Positions 11,101-23,284 of a stretch of DNA of 64,000 nt are shown in pieces (within the stretch, counting starts at the first letter, position 1; every line of letters starts with the position of its first letter). The DNA lies in contig JALJCS010000001.1 of NCBI GenBank assembly GCA_023055355.1, forward strand, positions 92,737,381-92,801,380, read 5' to 3'. The notes under the pieces were generated by a model. It was not told the DNA's origin, ran no database searches, and was given only the letters and a program-made list of their open reading frames with translations. Origin of the DNA: Agelaius tricolor. Its lineage: Eukaryota > Chordata > Aves > Passeriformes > Icteridae. A program made the translations under genes and the position numbers.

Positions 11101-14100
11101 ATTGCAAGTAAAGTTGTGAAATTCCCAAAATAAAAAGAATTAATCTCTCTGTTCAAGCTGGCCTCCCATTTGGGGACATTTTCCTTCTCAATGTTCTCAA
11201 TGGTCATAATTACCTGTCTGTGTCAGCAAGGCAGGGCAATTTGACACATTTAGTGTTATTTTTCCCTTTCTTTGATTCTAGCTCTGAGACCTCTACTGAT
11301 GTTTAACTACTGAAATTACTGGAAAATATCAGACCACATATGATAATATATAATTGTCTCTGATGTCTTTCCATTTGAAAATAGATTAATTTGGCCATGT
11401 TCAGAAAATGTGAGAGCTCGTGTCCTCTCCAGGTACCTGGCAATACATTATTCAGAACTCCTGTTTCTGAAGACAACTTTATTGGATCTTTTTTCTCCCC
11501 TCCTATTTTTTATGTCACATTTCCTACTGAGCCAGTAGTGGATTTGAGGCTTGATGGTTCATTTGACACTTTCTTGAAATCTCTCTGCTTTATAAAAGCA
11601 AAACTTGGCCTTTGTTATCTTTGCAGTGAACCATGGGCCCTTATAAAAAATGGACTTATGTTCAGAAAGACTGTTGAGCTCCCCTCACACCTTCTTCCTT
11701 GACCCTTGCCTACCACTGCTCTTCCCTCCATTTCTCCCTCTGTTAAATAGCAGAGTATTTTATTTTTTTGTTTGCTTATTAACATCAGCATTTTGAGAAG
11801 TGGTATAATTGCAAAATACAATTAGTTACTGTGTTATTTGCTTTGCATCCAGAGTTAGTGGTATATCTTAGTCTAGCTTAAATACCATGTCAGGATACAA
11901 CTGTAACAGAAAGTTTGTTTAGTTTTGAAGTGTTCAGACAGTAGCTCCATGAAGATGGAAAAGCAAGAACAAGATAGGGGCTAGCCTAGAAGCTGTGCCC
12001 TTACAAAACATTTGGTCCTTATTGCTTGCCCTCTCTCTCCAGCATTTTTATCTCCTTCGGTCTGCATTTCTCACTGCAGAAGCTGTCTTAATTTTTGCTT
12101 TCTGTAGTTCCACACATGATATTAGTCCTGAAGTAATAATAGCTAACCAATCATCACAACCTGCATTAACTGAGATGTGCATCCTTTCCTAATGCAGTTA
12201 CCAAATACTGTGTGGCACCAAGAAGATATTAAAAATGTTAGCTTTAATTCTTGTATGTTATTAGATTATAAAGCTGGCTATTGCTGTGGTGCAGAAAACA
12301 TGACTGTCAGACCAGTACTGTACTTGCCATTAGCAACAACAGACAACAATATTATTGCTGTCATTAATGGGTCACAAGGCAGTTGCATTTGTGTAGGGCT
12401 TGCTATTACTTCTTAAAAAGGGTGACCATTTAACTGGAATAGTAAATTGGCATACTAGATTGAGTCCCAGTGAGGCTCTTTTAATTCCAAAATTAGGGTG
12501 GCTTTCTTGCTTCATTTAAATCCCTGCTAGAGTAGGTTGGGATAAACTGAATAACAAATGGGTTAATCAGAGAGCTGTACTGGCCTTACCCTGTGAGTTG
12601 GAGGGCAAGTTCTAGTTTGCCTCCATCTTACTTTTCTGTGTAGAGAAACTTTTGCATATAAGGAACAGCTTTAATTAAAATTTACAATAGATGATTCTGC
12701 TCTCAAACATACTGGGTTTAAATGCAAATGCTTTCCAGTAATTTTCTTTTTGTTTTGCTGCCTTCATCTTTGTTCCTCTCAAACATCATTTTGTGGTTTC
12801 AATTTTAGATTTTGTGTACTATCATTCCTCTGCTAGCTGACTGCTCTCCATTATAAATGATAGGTAACTTGCTCAAGGTACTGCTTTAGCTCATCAACCT
12901 CATTCCTTTTGGTTTTCCTCCATGGTTTTTTTGCTACCATTGAATCACTGTCATAGAAGCACTGCAAAATCTGCAGATGAACAAATTGTAGAGACATTGA
13001 GCAGCTCTTGTCTTTTGAAACAGCTTCAGTTTATTCATTCAGAGCAGGCTGAGTTACCACATAGCAGATGCCAGGGAGCATTTGGCAATGAATATCAGGA
13101 ATTCTGCAGGTCCCCATGAAAATGGCTCAGTAGCAACATCTGTGTCTTCTAACACCTGAATGGGACCATGAGTATTGAATAGCATGACATTTTTCTTGCT
13201 GTGGATAGCAATTGCTGGGTCCAGGTCCCACAGTTCTGTGGTTCTATGTGTTTGACTGGTGTTCTTTAAACATGGCAGTAGTGCTATTGTCTCCCTGCCA
13301 CAGAGTTTATTCCCAGCTAGGTGTCTTACACATGGATTGTGTGGGTGCTCTTAGTGATAGATACTTCTTCTACCCTCTTATATTCAGTGATAATATAAAT
13401 ATCTATCAATTTGCCAGTGTAAATAGTAGAAAACTGTTTATTTCAAAATATTAAACATCTATAAGTCTATATTATGTGCTTTTAATAATTTCCTCAAGAC
13501 TGCAAAGCATTTAATTATTCACGTTCTTTTGTGATAATGGTTTTCTGTAGCACAGGCAGGATGGCACAGCTGCAGATGGGCTCCACCATGTCCTTGTGGC
13601 AGCACCACCAATGAGGGGCTTGTGAAACAGACTTTACACCTTCATTACTGACACTGGGTTATTACAACCCTAGTGGGCTGGGCATCTTGTCTTTTACTGC
13701 ATGTGTGTCCTCACCTCTGAATCTCTGACTGTATCATAAGACTCACGGTTTTCCCATTAGCAACAAGGTCATTTTCTCAGCAGTGCAGCTGGGAAAAAAG
13801 TCCCTGTGTGGCCATCAGCTGAGTTGCACAGATCATCAGATGGCAGACCATCAAACAAAATAAAGATGATGTAGCTGTCCCGAATTTAGTGGAGTTGTTG
13901 CCAATTTATATCAGCCAACGATGTTCAGTGTAACAGGAGGGAGATGGAGTCTCTTGTCTTCCCCTGTCAGTCCTGTTTCAGAATATAAAATTGGGTTGGC
14001 ACATAGATAGGAACAGGGCTGACTATATCTGAGAAAAGCATGAAAACACATCTGGACAGATATGGAGTCAGTTCCATCCCTGAGCCATCATAATTAGAGG

Positions 14101-16800
14101 GTGCTGCACAGCTCACAAGTGTTCCTGCAAGAAAGGGCATTGGCTGTAAAAAAAGCAGAGGGAAGAAAGAAATTCAGTCAGTGCTCTATCAGCTCTGCAT
14201 GATGGAGTCCTAGCTTAACAGGCTTATTGAGTAAATCCACGATGCAATGGCTCTACTCTCAGCTTCTTTGTCAACCTCGTCAGAAGTTTCTAGTTTCTAT
14301 CTGTGACTAATGGGAAGCATGACATGCAACAATCCAGTCATATATTTAGTGTAGGCTGTTTGCTCAGATTACTTGACTTGTCCTTTACTGGGCTTTGATT
14401 TATGTGGGCATAATATGAAAAGGGCAAGAACAATCCTTTGTCTGAGCTTTGAAAGAAAACTGAGGTATAGGACAATTTACAGCTTGTGCTTTGTTGCTGG
14501 AAGGAGGTTTTGTGAGTTTGTTGGAAGAAATATTCTCAAACACGTGAAGCAAGATGAAAAAGCACTAAATTAAGAGCACCTTTTAAATCCATGGCTATTG
14601 GGAAGAAGATATGAGTTGCTATTTTAGTTGATTCACAGTAATTATTAAGATGATATTTTGTGGTTGAGATGCACAAAACCAGCTTGACTTTTGCAACCCC
14701 TTATCTCGGGAGCACAAAGAGCAGTGTCTGTTCCAATCCAGCAAGCACAGCTCTGGCACTCAGGCAGCTCTCTGTGCAGGTAAACAGGGTGTGAGCGAGC
14801 CCCACAGAGGAAGGGCATCACTCAGAGCAGCAGAGGGCTCTGAGATGCTGGAGAGGAAAATATATTAACAGCCTGCCTGAAAGAGACATTTATTATGTCC
14901 TTAAAGGTTCTCTTTAGATTGCAACAGGCATATGAAGAAACATCTCTGTAAGCTGGGGGTTTTGGAATTGGCATTGTAATTTGTAAATAAAAACATATTT
15001 CCTAGGCTGTTTTTTTTCAATGATCTCATGAATGCAAAAGAACATCTTGTACAGTAACACTGATTTATTTTGCAAATATTTCTAGTTACCTGTGGATTTA
15101 TTAGTGAATGCATTACAATCTATACCTTCCTCGGCTTCAAGATTTTGACACTTGCTTAGCAGTAGTCACCATTTACACAAATGTATATTAGGTAGAAACT
15201 AATTGCAAGTTGTTGTTACAGTTACCAGAAGACTAGTAAATAAAGAAGACCTCAAACAAGCTGTTTGTTTTTTAGTGCATACATTTTAAAGTGGATTTTT
15301 GTGTCCTACCTTACTGGGCAGACGTTACATTATTAAAATTAATAATTTTTATTTTCTCCATAGAATATAAATTTAAAGCATTTTTGAAAGACCTGGAATT
15401 CAGAACCCATGAGACTTTTCCAACCCTTAAACCCAATCTCCTCTTAGAGATGTCACTCTTCCATATGGCTCTCTCTCATATGACTTTCATATCCTGATCC
15501 ACCCTAAAACTGATCAGTTTATTTGATTTTGGTTTTTTCTGTCTTGCTACCCTTACTGAAAACCTGACCCAAAGTCTCATTCTTCTGATAGGAATCTTCA
15601 GATTTCTGAGGTAAGTGTATCCCTAGCTGTAGTGCACCTGTTTGTTGTTGTGCCAACAGCATCCTTTAATGTAGGCAGTTTCCTTCCTGGGTTCTTAAAC
15701 CCTATTCTGTACTTAGGAAACAATTCTATCTCCTCAATGTTAATTTTATTAATGGTTTCATTCCCAAAGATAAACTTGGCATTCTACCAAATTCTGTGTT
15801 TGTACCTGCATGAATTGATCTCCGTTGTGTGGGAGTGAGCAAGTTATGCTCGAGGTGTGCATCTTAGCAAAGACACATTAATACTTTCTTACTTCTTTTG
15901 GGAATACCTCACTTCATGTATTTGTGAGTGCTTCTGTTTTTTCTCAAATCTGCTGGAGGCTGGCTCACCCCAGCTCTTCTTCCCTTCCATTTCCAACTGT
16001 GGAGACCTAGAGAATGCCATTATTCTCTGGCAGAAGAATCCGATTACTTTGTAAGTGCATGATCTCATGCTTTGTATGTTGATCCTTTCCTTAGTATTTT
16101 TGATCCTCATCTTTATTTATGATGCTTCTGGCTGTCACATCAGCAAGTGTTCTTATAACATTTCTAGTGAACCTGTCACTCTGCTATGGTCACTAGTGAA
16201 CATGTTTAATAAGAACAGCTTATAGGCAGAACTACAATTCCCTCAAGCCATTTACTTCTCTTTTGGGTTTCTGCTGAGGAATTGAGCCTTGGAATTTCAT
16301 TTCAGACCTCAGCAGGAGTCAGGATCTTGATGCTGTCCTCCTGAGCCCTGTGCCAGGACTGATCTCCTAAGCAGAATCAGCCCTTCAGCTGTTATTGACA
16401 CTCACTGGGCAGTACTTGTTCCTGACCATGCATGAAAGACAAATGCTCTAGTGAATGGAGCCCCCACTGTGGTAGAGAGGTGTTGGAGTATTATACACTT
16501 GAGCTATTAGGTAAAAATTGTAGATTATCTCTCTTGGATTATCTCATTCTTATTTAGCACTGGGTTTCTGGTCAATTTGAGGTTGCTTTGTTTTATTTTG
16601 TTTTGTTCCAGAGGGGTTTGTTAATTTTGGTTTTTGGTACAAAAAGATTGAGACTCTAATAAGCAAATGCTCCTTAAAAAATGCAGTGTTACACTCCATC
16701 CTTCTGTTGTGAGTACCAAACACAGACTGATGATAAGCTGAGATCGAGTTATGAGAGTGGGAGCAAGACAAGGGTCATGTTCTGGTATTGTCAGTAGAAA
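11101..16800. other. Unique AT-rich DNA, no gene recognised
   Basis: No repeat family or confident exon is seen. A strong plus-strand donor motif (CTGAG before GTAAGTGTAT, 15611) and an acceptor-like tract (TTTTCTCCATAG, 15363) occur, but they do not define one open exon. A low-divergence-looking island at about 12230-12415 is listed separately. A short TTTTG/TTTTA run lies at about 16587-16610. Confidence 0.45.
12230..12415. other. Candidate conserved regulatory island
   Basis: Balanced, low-repeat sequence rich in transcription-factor-like words: back-to-back SOX-type sites (ACAAT ... ATTG, 12346-12358), a homeodomain-type CATTAATGG (12362-12370) and a GCCATTAGC. Vertebrate conserved non-coding enhancers in gene deserts often look like this. 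The call rests on composition only. Confidence 0.2.
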
Positions 16801-16821
16801 GTGTTGCTGGTCTGAGCTTGG

Positions 16822-17600
16822 ATGCTAGATGTCACAACTTTGATAGCTGTGTCTATAGCATGGCTACAGGCAGGGCCTGGGCGATTCAGACTTTTCCTGC
16901 CTGAGTGTATAAACTCTCAAAGAGATGCTTGTCAGGCCTTAGACAGATCTGTGCTTTGTTTTTTCCATATGTATGGTTATTTACATGGTGGGCTAATAAT
17001 ACTGCACTATCTGCTGGGTAGGCTTTATTTAAGTGCCAGCCCTCTGACCCGTCAGTGCGTGCTGGGAGTTTGTCAGCGCTGCTGTGTTGGAGCAGCTTTG
17101 TGCCTTCTGCAGCACTGGCAGCACCTCACAAGTGTGACCCACACAATCCCTGGCTCTCTGCAGAAAGGAGCTGCAAAGTGCCTGATTCCGTGATCTTGTG
17201 GGGGTGAGCATGGAGGACACCCCCATGCTTGCTTGACTCAAACCTCCAGCCTTCTTGGTGGCTCTGTTAGAAAAGGTGAGTGACAGAAGCGTGCCTAGGA
17301 GCGGAAGGTGTTTGGATTTGCCATGGTCCAGAGTTCCTGTGTGTGGTCCCTCCATAAGTGAAGAGGCCACTGTGAAAGGCTTTTCTCTTGTGGGAAGTGC
17401 GATAGCTATCCTGAGCCCAGGTTTCCAGGTGTCTCAAAGAGAGGACTTTGAGATCATGGACTTGATTCAAAGCTCCATGAGACAGCAGCACAGACAGCAG
17501 GTGTTAGGTCACCGGCAAGTTTTATTTAATTCTAGTTGGAAGGAACTTTTTTAATCTACAAGCTGTGGTTTGAAACATTTAGTATACACCACAAAATTTT
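16822..17600. other. GC-richer block, open in several frames
   Basis: Relative to its flanks this block is GC-richer, with scattered CpGs (ACCCGTCAGTGCGTG, CAGCGCTG). It is open for 123 codons on the plus strand (16822-17193) and for 113 and 74 codons on the minus strand. Openness in several frames at once is what a GC-rich, stop-poor stretch gives by chance. A donor-like AAAAG before GTGAGT lies at 17276. It could contain a non-coding RNA exon; I see no protein family. Confidence 0.3.
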
Positions 17601-20600
17601 TGCCCTGTCACTTAGTAGTGTTTCTCAAATGCAGGCTGCATTGATCAGCCAAGGGCTGGTTGCTCTGTCCTCAGGATGTTCTGCATTCCTCTGCCTCCAT
17701 CCCCAGCTAGAAATGTTTTCTCTTGCTTAAGCACATTTCAAGCAGCAACCCATGTCAAGTGAGCCTTGTTCAAACAAAAGCCTGCTAGGGCTACTGGCCT
17801 GGTATTATGAGGGGAAGGAGAGATGAATGAGCAGAGTTCCTGAAGATTATTAATATGGTCTATATATTATATCATGTTCTTTATTGCTCTAATACATCCA
17901 CAACAAATGCCATATGTACAGCTGCAGAAGGTAAGCCAAACTATTATTAGTTATTAATTTAAAAATGATCCTCTAATCAAAGATGATACAGTGATGGACA
18001 AGGGGACACATGCACACTAACATTTGATATTTTATGCCTTGAAGTTTTAGTCACAAAATCTCAGCATGGGTGTAAGTGTTTGTTGGTGTATATGAAAATG
18101 TTTTTGATTATTTAGAGGAAAGCATTAAGGAATTCTGAGATTGTCATGTGTTTAGACACAGCCTCTGAAACAACTTCAGAGACCAGTCTCTCTAGGTCAC
18201 TAACTGCACCTTGTGCATCTGATTTCATGAAGAACTCAAGACCAAAGGTCACATTCAAGCAGTCTTAATACTGACATCATTCCTCAATAATAAAGCACAA
18301 TTTTGGCTTCTTTTCCTTGTAATGAAATGATGTTGCACACATTGCAAAATTATGGTAATTTTATTTTCCTGTAATTCATAAAGAGAATAATAGGCAAGCA
18401 ACAATGCACTGGGGCATTTTATTAGGAATTTAAGGGTCATATTCTCTAGTTTTTCAGAATAGCTTTTCTTCTTCCCTCTGCGTTTTTGTTTTTCAGAATT
18501 GCATTGCTTTGGTACCATCTCACTTCTGCGAAAGGCAATTTTGTTAAATGTATCCCCAAATGCACTGATGAAGTTATAACTGTTTGGCAAGGGCTTGGAG
18601 ACAAAGATACTGCTGTGAAAAATGAGTCTTGTCAAAAGAAAACTGATTTGTGAGCACAGAATGTGGACAACGTGGTCAATGTTATATTATCCATTTGTCT
18701 CCCACTTTCAGGTATATTCACAATTCTGAGGTATTTTTTTATGTATCAGGAGCATCTATATGGACTCTGTCCACCCTTCTTCACTGTCAAATTATATCAG
18801 AATAGAGATTTTTTTCCATCTCTTCCCACTCTGGCTTTTGACCAGTGTAACTGGATATCCTGGGGCTTTGTGGCTGGCACTCTGGGATTTGGACACTTTG
18901 TTCCTCTTTGAGCATCTGCACCTGTCTATAGCTCTGTCTTTATCTATGCCTACAAAATGAGAGAAAAGCACAGTCTAGTCTTGAAAGAGATATTCTGAGG
19001 AGAAACATATTAAAAGACTGTGAGTTTTAGGCTAAGCAGTCAAGGATTTAGTAGATGAAATATGGATTTGCTACAGACTATTTCTAAAAGAAGGCATATC
19101 TTCTTCCAGACTGAGAGTTGTGTGGCATTTTGGCACGAAAGTGGAAAGCTGTTGCTCCCAGTGTCTGCTAGGAGATCATATTATTTCCTTCTCTTAACTT
19201 GTAATGTGTTTACCCTGCCTTTGATTTATGTAGCCAAGAACAAGAAGTGAAGCACTTACACAGGGGAGATAGGTAAATACTTGTATTAGCTCCTTGTGTG
19301 CCAGAGCTGTTAAAAGATAAATTTTCAGATCTTTAACTCATGGGATAGTGTTCCTAAAGAGGACACCTTAAACCTGTTTATATGTATTTATTAGTTTCAC
19401 AAGTGTTTTATTTCTGTGCTGTTTAACAGCAGCTGATATCTTCCCAAGTTTTTCAAGATCCCAGGGTGTTTATTCTAGTTGCAGTTTTTCTTTCATTGAG
19501 ATTGGCAGAGTACCTGGGCTTCTCCAGCAAACAGACTGCAGGTTTATGTTAGCCAATGAGCCAATAGCTCATGCAAGTCTAGGGAATTTTCCTTTTTGTT
19601 AAAGTGCAGCAGCACAGTTATCCTGTCACAGAGTTTTTATTAATGTAATAGCCAGTCTTCTTAAAACATGTGCTGCTTGTTTTGTCCTACTCCATCTGTT
19701 TGAAAAAGAAACATTAAAAGGGTTACATAGTATGTGTGTTGCTTTGATCACAGATTTGGAATTTCCTGCCTCATATAAAGGAGCATGGATTAAGTGTAAC
19801 TCCAGTCTAACACCCAGATCTAACATTTGCATGCAAAAGCGGGGACAGTCCTGTCTTTGCAAGGTATTCTGGGAGACCCCTTTTCCAAAGTGGAAAATCT
19901 GTACTTCAGACTCTCAGATAAGTTGTCAGAGGTGTCCCTTCTTTTACAGGCAGCTGCTAAGACCTAGGAGGGATGCTGCCTCCCCTTGTTGCCACCAACA
20001 GAAGCATAAAGAGGTGACTTCTCAAGTATGTGCTCTTTTTGTATAATCTGAGTTTCATCATATTAGCTGGGCTGAACATCCTACAGGTCATTAGGAAGGG
20101 TATGTAATATAGGAAGGTTTAACAGAGGTGCAGGCAGAGAAATGTCCTGTCCCTCCTAATAGATGGTATCAGACAAAATTTCACTTATTTGCTAATATTG
20201 CCTTCCCACTTGGTAGCCCACAAGAGAAATAGCACCTGAAGAATAAGGCAGGGTCCAACAGCAAATACTGCACGAAACAGGGTAGAAAGCCAAAAGCTGA
20301 ACTCTTTAAGTGAGCCCTGATGACTGCCTGCATTCTCACTAAACCCTTACTCTCCAGGCTTTTTCCTTTCATGCTGTTCATGCACCATGCAAATACTCTG
20401 ATGTCTGTGCAACCTGTATTTCTTTTGTCAGCAGGAACACAGCCCTCTAACCTCTGAAAGTGACACCAGATTCTCTGGGCAATTATGTTGGCCATTTTGT
20501 GCTAGAAATGGTCCTTTGGTACTGTACTAAATTTAAAAATAATATGTTTTTAAATTACCCCAAAGGAAACTTTAAAAGGTAACAAGCAAGGGGTGAAGGA

Positions 20601-20964
20601 GATGAAGGGAGAAGAATTAGAACTAGATGTCAGGAGATGTTCTGCACATAACAGAGCCACAACAGCCTAACACCACTTTCTCTCTGGAACAGAAAAAATC
20701 CCTCAGTCTGGCTCTGCTGTGCAACCAATGCAAAGGCAGTTTAAATACAGCAGGAACAGACTCACCGACAAAGTTATGAGGGGGTTCTAATTTCCAACAT
20801 CCTTGTTCAACTCAGGCATCCAAAAGATGCACCAGCAGAAGTCCCTGCAGCCAAATCCTACCCCACAGATTGTCACTTGTGTAGTCTCAGTGCTGAACAC
20901 TTTCCCACCCCATGAAATGCAGGAGGGCTTTTTCTTTACAAAGTTTTGAATTGTTGCACTCTAC
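17601..20964. other. Unique DNA, no gene recognised
   Basis: Nothing assignable. A 126-codon minus-strand frame (18255-18635) has no splice or codon-bias support. Two CCAAT boxes lie 8 bases apart at 19553-19565 without a TATA box or CpG enrichment. A 104-codon minus-strand frame (20181-20495) lies downstream, in the minus direction, of the exon candidate at 20965 but has ordinary composition. Confidence 0.45.
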
Positions 20965-21128
20965 CTGAAATTCCCCTGCTCGAGGGTTCACGTGGTCAGG
21001 GGTGAAGCTGAGCTTCCAGGCCAGCACATAGAAGGTGTGGAAGGCACATGCTCCTGGGATGCCTTTCTTGTACTTTCTGATAGAAAGGTGGATGAGGAAG
21101 TTAATCAACATGGATCCTATTATGCCTT
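20965..21128 (-). CDS. Best candidate coding exon, protein unidentified
   Basis: On the minus strand a T-rich acceptor (CTCCTGTTTTTAAG) leads into 164 bases, open in one phase and ending TTTCAG before a GTAGAG donor. Coding signal: third codon positions are strongly C/G-biased (ATC, CAC, TTC, GTG, CTG, GCC, AAG, CTC, AGC) in a region of about 40% GC, and it holds CpGs (CACGTG, CTCGAG). The peptide runs IIGSMLINFLIHLSIRKYKK then GIPGACAFHTFYVLAWKLSF, then TPDHVNPRAGEFQ, with a hydrophobic, possibly membrane-spanning start. Entry needs one base from the previous exon; exit is in phase 0. I do not recognise the family. The frame runs on past the donor to a stop at 20887-20889, so an unspliced relic is possible. 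The opposite strand is also open for about 72 codons but with weaker codon bias. Confidence 0.4.
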
Positions 21129-21394
21129 CTTAAAAACAGGAGTTTCAATTAAAGAAATACATGCTTAGGAAAGGTTAACAGATCCACGTACTGCTTAAAA
21201 ACTGAAATAAATATGAACACTTTCAAAACACATTGTAAATGTTTGTAAAATGCTTTCAGAAAATGAAAAAGAAAATTACATTAAAAACTTAATTAAAATA
21301 TTGACAATTTCCTTACTAATGTAAGGAAATTCCAGTTGGAAAACTATTGAGTGTCAGAGGGGCAGCACTGAATGCCGTTGGATATCTGAGCTCC
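21129..21394. other. AT-rich unique DNA
   Basis: A-rich sequence flanking the exon candidate on its upstream side. A short inverted repeat, AATTTCCTTAC / GTAAGGAAATT, is centred near 21319. Otherwise nothing is seen. Confidence 0.5.
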
Positions 21395-21790
21395 CAGCTG
21401 ACAAATGGTTTCTAATTTAGGGCCAAATTAAACCCCCATTTGTACAAAGCAAAGGAACACAGAGTCCCCAGGCAGGTGCAAAGGAGAGCAGCTTTATTGC
21501 AAAACCCAGGTCTTTTTAAGCAGTGAGGCCTTTATCAGTTACACAGTTTTAAATCATAACAGACATAGTTCAACCAACCAGCATACACGATGATGTGAAC
21601 ATATAATGGTTATATAACTTGTTTTTTTACCTCTAATTCAGCTGTGTCACTTCCCCATAGTCCTCTTCTACTTAGCCAAATATCAGGCCTGAGCCAGGAT
21701 TCTACAAGGGTAACAAGGCCCTTATTTAATAAGGCTTAGCTTATATGCAACACCCATTTATGCCAGCATGTGTCCCCAGGAACTCTTTTC
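21395..21790 (-). mobile_element. Probable old ERV LTR, antisense
   Basis: Read on the minus strand it has a poly(A) signal in the context GCAATAAAGCTGCTCTCC (complement of AATAAA at 21493-21498), followed by a CTGCCTGGGGACTCTGTG segment typical of an R/U5 junction. Upstream is a T/A-mixed U3-like stretch. No target-site duplication or clean TG...CA borders could be fixed, so the limits are approximate. It looks older than the LTR at 38.7 kb. The family is not named. Confidence 0.5.
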
Positions 21791-23156
21791 ACTTCATCAG
21801 TGCTCTTGAGTCTTATCCCTAGGTAGCTGAGACCATAAATGAGCCCTTATGAAGGTTTTTGCTACTGAGAATTCTTTCAGAGCCTCATCATTATTTAAGT
21901 TCTTTCCTGAATAATGAACAGGCAAGACACAGTAGGCAGAAAAGACTGACAGGTGTGGATGTGCTGTTATAAAACCATGAAATGTCTTAAAACTTGATGA
22001 TTCTGACTCTATTACAGATAACACTCTTAAAATTAGTCCTTACTGTTTACTTCCCACATTTAAGTCCCATAAACATTGAGAATCCAGAAACTTCACGTTA
22101 TTAAGGCGTTGAATGGACCTGATGACAACACATATCACTCTGTTACTCATGTGGAAGCTTTTCAAAATTGTCTTTCACTGACTTCTTTCCAAGCCTGGGT
22201 AGAACAGGTCTTTACAGCTGGACATTAGTGTGGCTTAGGAGAGATGTTACATGTGTGTGTGACCTTCAGGCAGTCGCTGTTATGGGCACGTCTCTCGTGG
22301 TTGCCATGATAAATGATGTTATGCTAGCTAATTAAATCAATGCACCTCATTAATGCCTTGCAGCTTCTAAATTCCTTGTCACTCTCTAGTCTCATGGAAC
22401 ACTTTCCATATCTGCTCTTCTCAGGCTGACATACAATCTTTGGCACTTCTTTCTCTGCAAAGATACAGCAATTCCAGTACTCTCTATCTGAAAGTAGGTT
22501 TGAGAAATGTCTTTAGTACATTCAGTAAGAGAACAGTTGAAAGGGAACTGGTAGCATCTCCTGCTTCCCCATTGAATTTGTTTTCACAGTTTCACAAATG
22601 AAGAACCTTCTGCATGTTTTGGACATAAGTTATAAGCTAAACAATGGAAATAACTTTTTTATTATTATTTAATGTGTTGGGAATTGTGTTAATGCGGGGA
22701 GAGAGCAGCTGCTGAGAGATGTTACATGAAAGAATGTAAAGAATCTTACAAGGATTTTCACTCTCTTGCAACACTGACAAGGATCTGAGTTAGGAATATG
22801 GCAGACAATATTGTCCCCATGTCTATTGTGTGTCTGTCTCTATGCTTGCACATAATAGGGAGCCTGTTTCTGATCCCTTCTTGACTTTTGCCATCTATTG
22901 AATACAGAATTAAAAGAGGTTAAAAACCTTCACCCCAAAACCTCCCCATTTTTTTCCACAAAACTAGTAACCTAAGTATCTATTGGAATATGTTAATTCT
23001 CTTGGCAATTTTAATTTTCCTCCCCTTTTTTTCCCCTCCCAGTAAATCATACCATCATACCACCTCAGGATGAAAACAAAAATGATTTGGTGTTTTGTTA
23101 CTTAAAAAAAAATTTCCCCTTTTTCTTCAATCTTTATTTACAATTTTTTTTCACAG
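21791..23156. other. Unique DNA with a homeodomain-site island
   Basis: No exon or repeat family is seen apart from the island at 22270-22385, listed separately. The end of this interval (23100-23156) is a long T-rich tract finishing TTTTTTTTCACAG, a textbook plus-strand acceptor. Confidence 0.45.
22270..22385. other. Candidate enhancer-like conserved island
   Basis: Within about 60 bases lie ATGATAAATGATG, a TAATTA core (22329-22334) inside GCTAATTAAATC, and a palindromic CATTAATG (22348-22355). A CpG-bearing GGGCACGTCTCTCGTGG precedes them. Dense homeodomain-type sites in otherwise non-repetitive desert DNA are typical of deeply conserved vertebrate developmental enhancers. The call is from motif reading only. 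Confidence 0.25.
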
Positions 23157-23284
23157 GCGAAAAAAAAAGGAAAAATGAGTTAAGCATTTCTCTGGAAGAA
23201 ATTGGAAGAAGCACATTCCTACAACAGCTAACTGAGCAAGAAGAAACAAAAAAGAGCAACAGCCAATGTTTTAGCCAAACCTAG
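23157..23284 (+). CDS. Possible terminal coding exon, unidentified
   Basis: An excellent acceptor (pyrimidine tract then TTTTTTTTCACAG, AG at 23155-23156) is followed by one open phase giving EKKRKNELSISLEEIGRSTF then LQQLTEQEETKKSNSQCFSQ and Thr, stop at 23282-23284. The peptide resembles an acidic/basic helical C-terminus. Entry needs one base from an upstream exon. Caution: purine-rich DNA naturally translates to Glu, Lys and Asn, and no nearby AATAAA follows within several hundred bases. No upstream partner exon on this strand is evident. Confidence 0.25.

Noticed and set aside
10611..11207. Frames of 66-81 codons on both strands
   Set aside because: They fall in the second ERV LTR and its edge; LTRs of this type encode no protein.
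15600..15620. Strong plus-strand donor CTGAG/GTAAGTGTAT
   Set aside because: No acceptor and open frame combination fits; such 8-mers are expected about twice by chance in a window this size.
17535..17560. TAGTTGGAAGGAAC, resembling a CR1 block
   Set aside because: No flanking CR1 sequence or octamer complement; chance match.
18255..18635. 126-codon minus-strand frame
   Set aside because: Composition is that of translated AT-rich DNA; no splice or start context.
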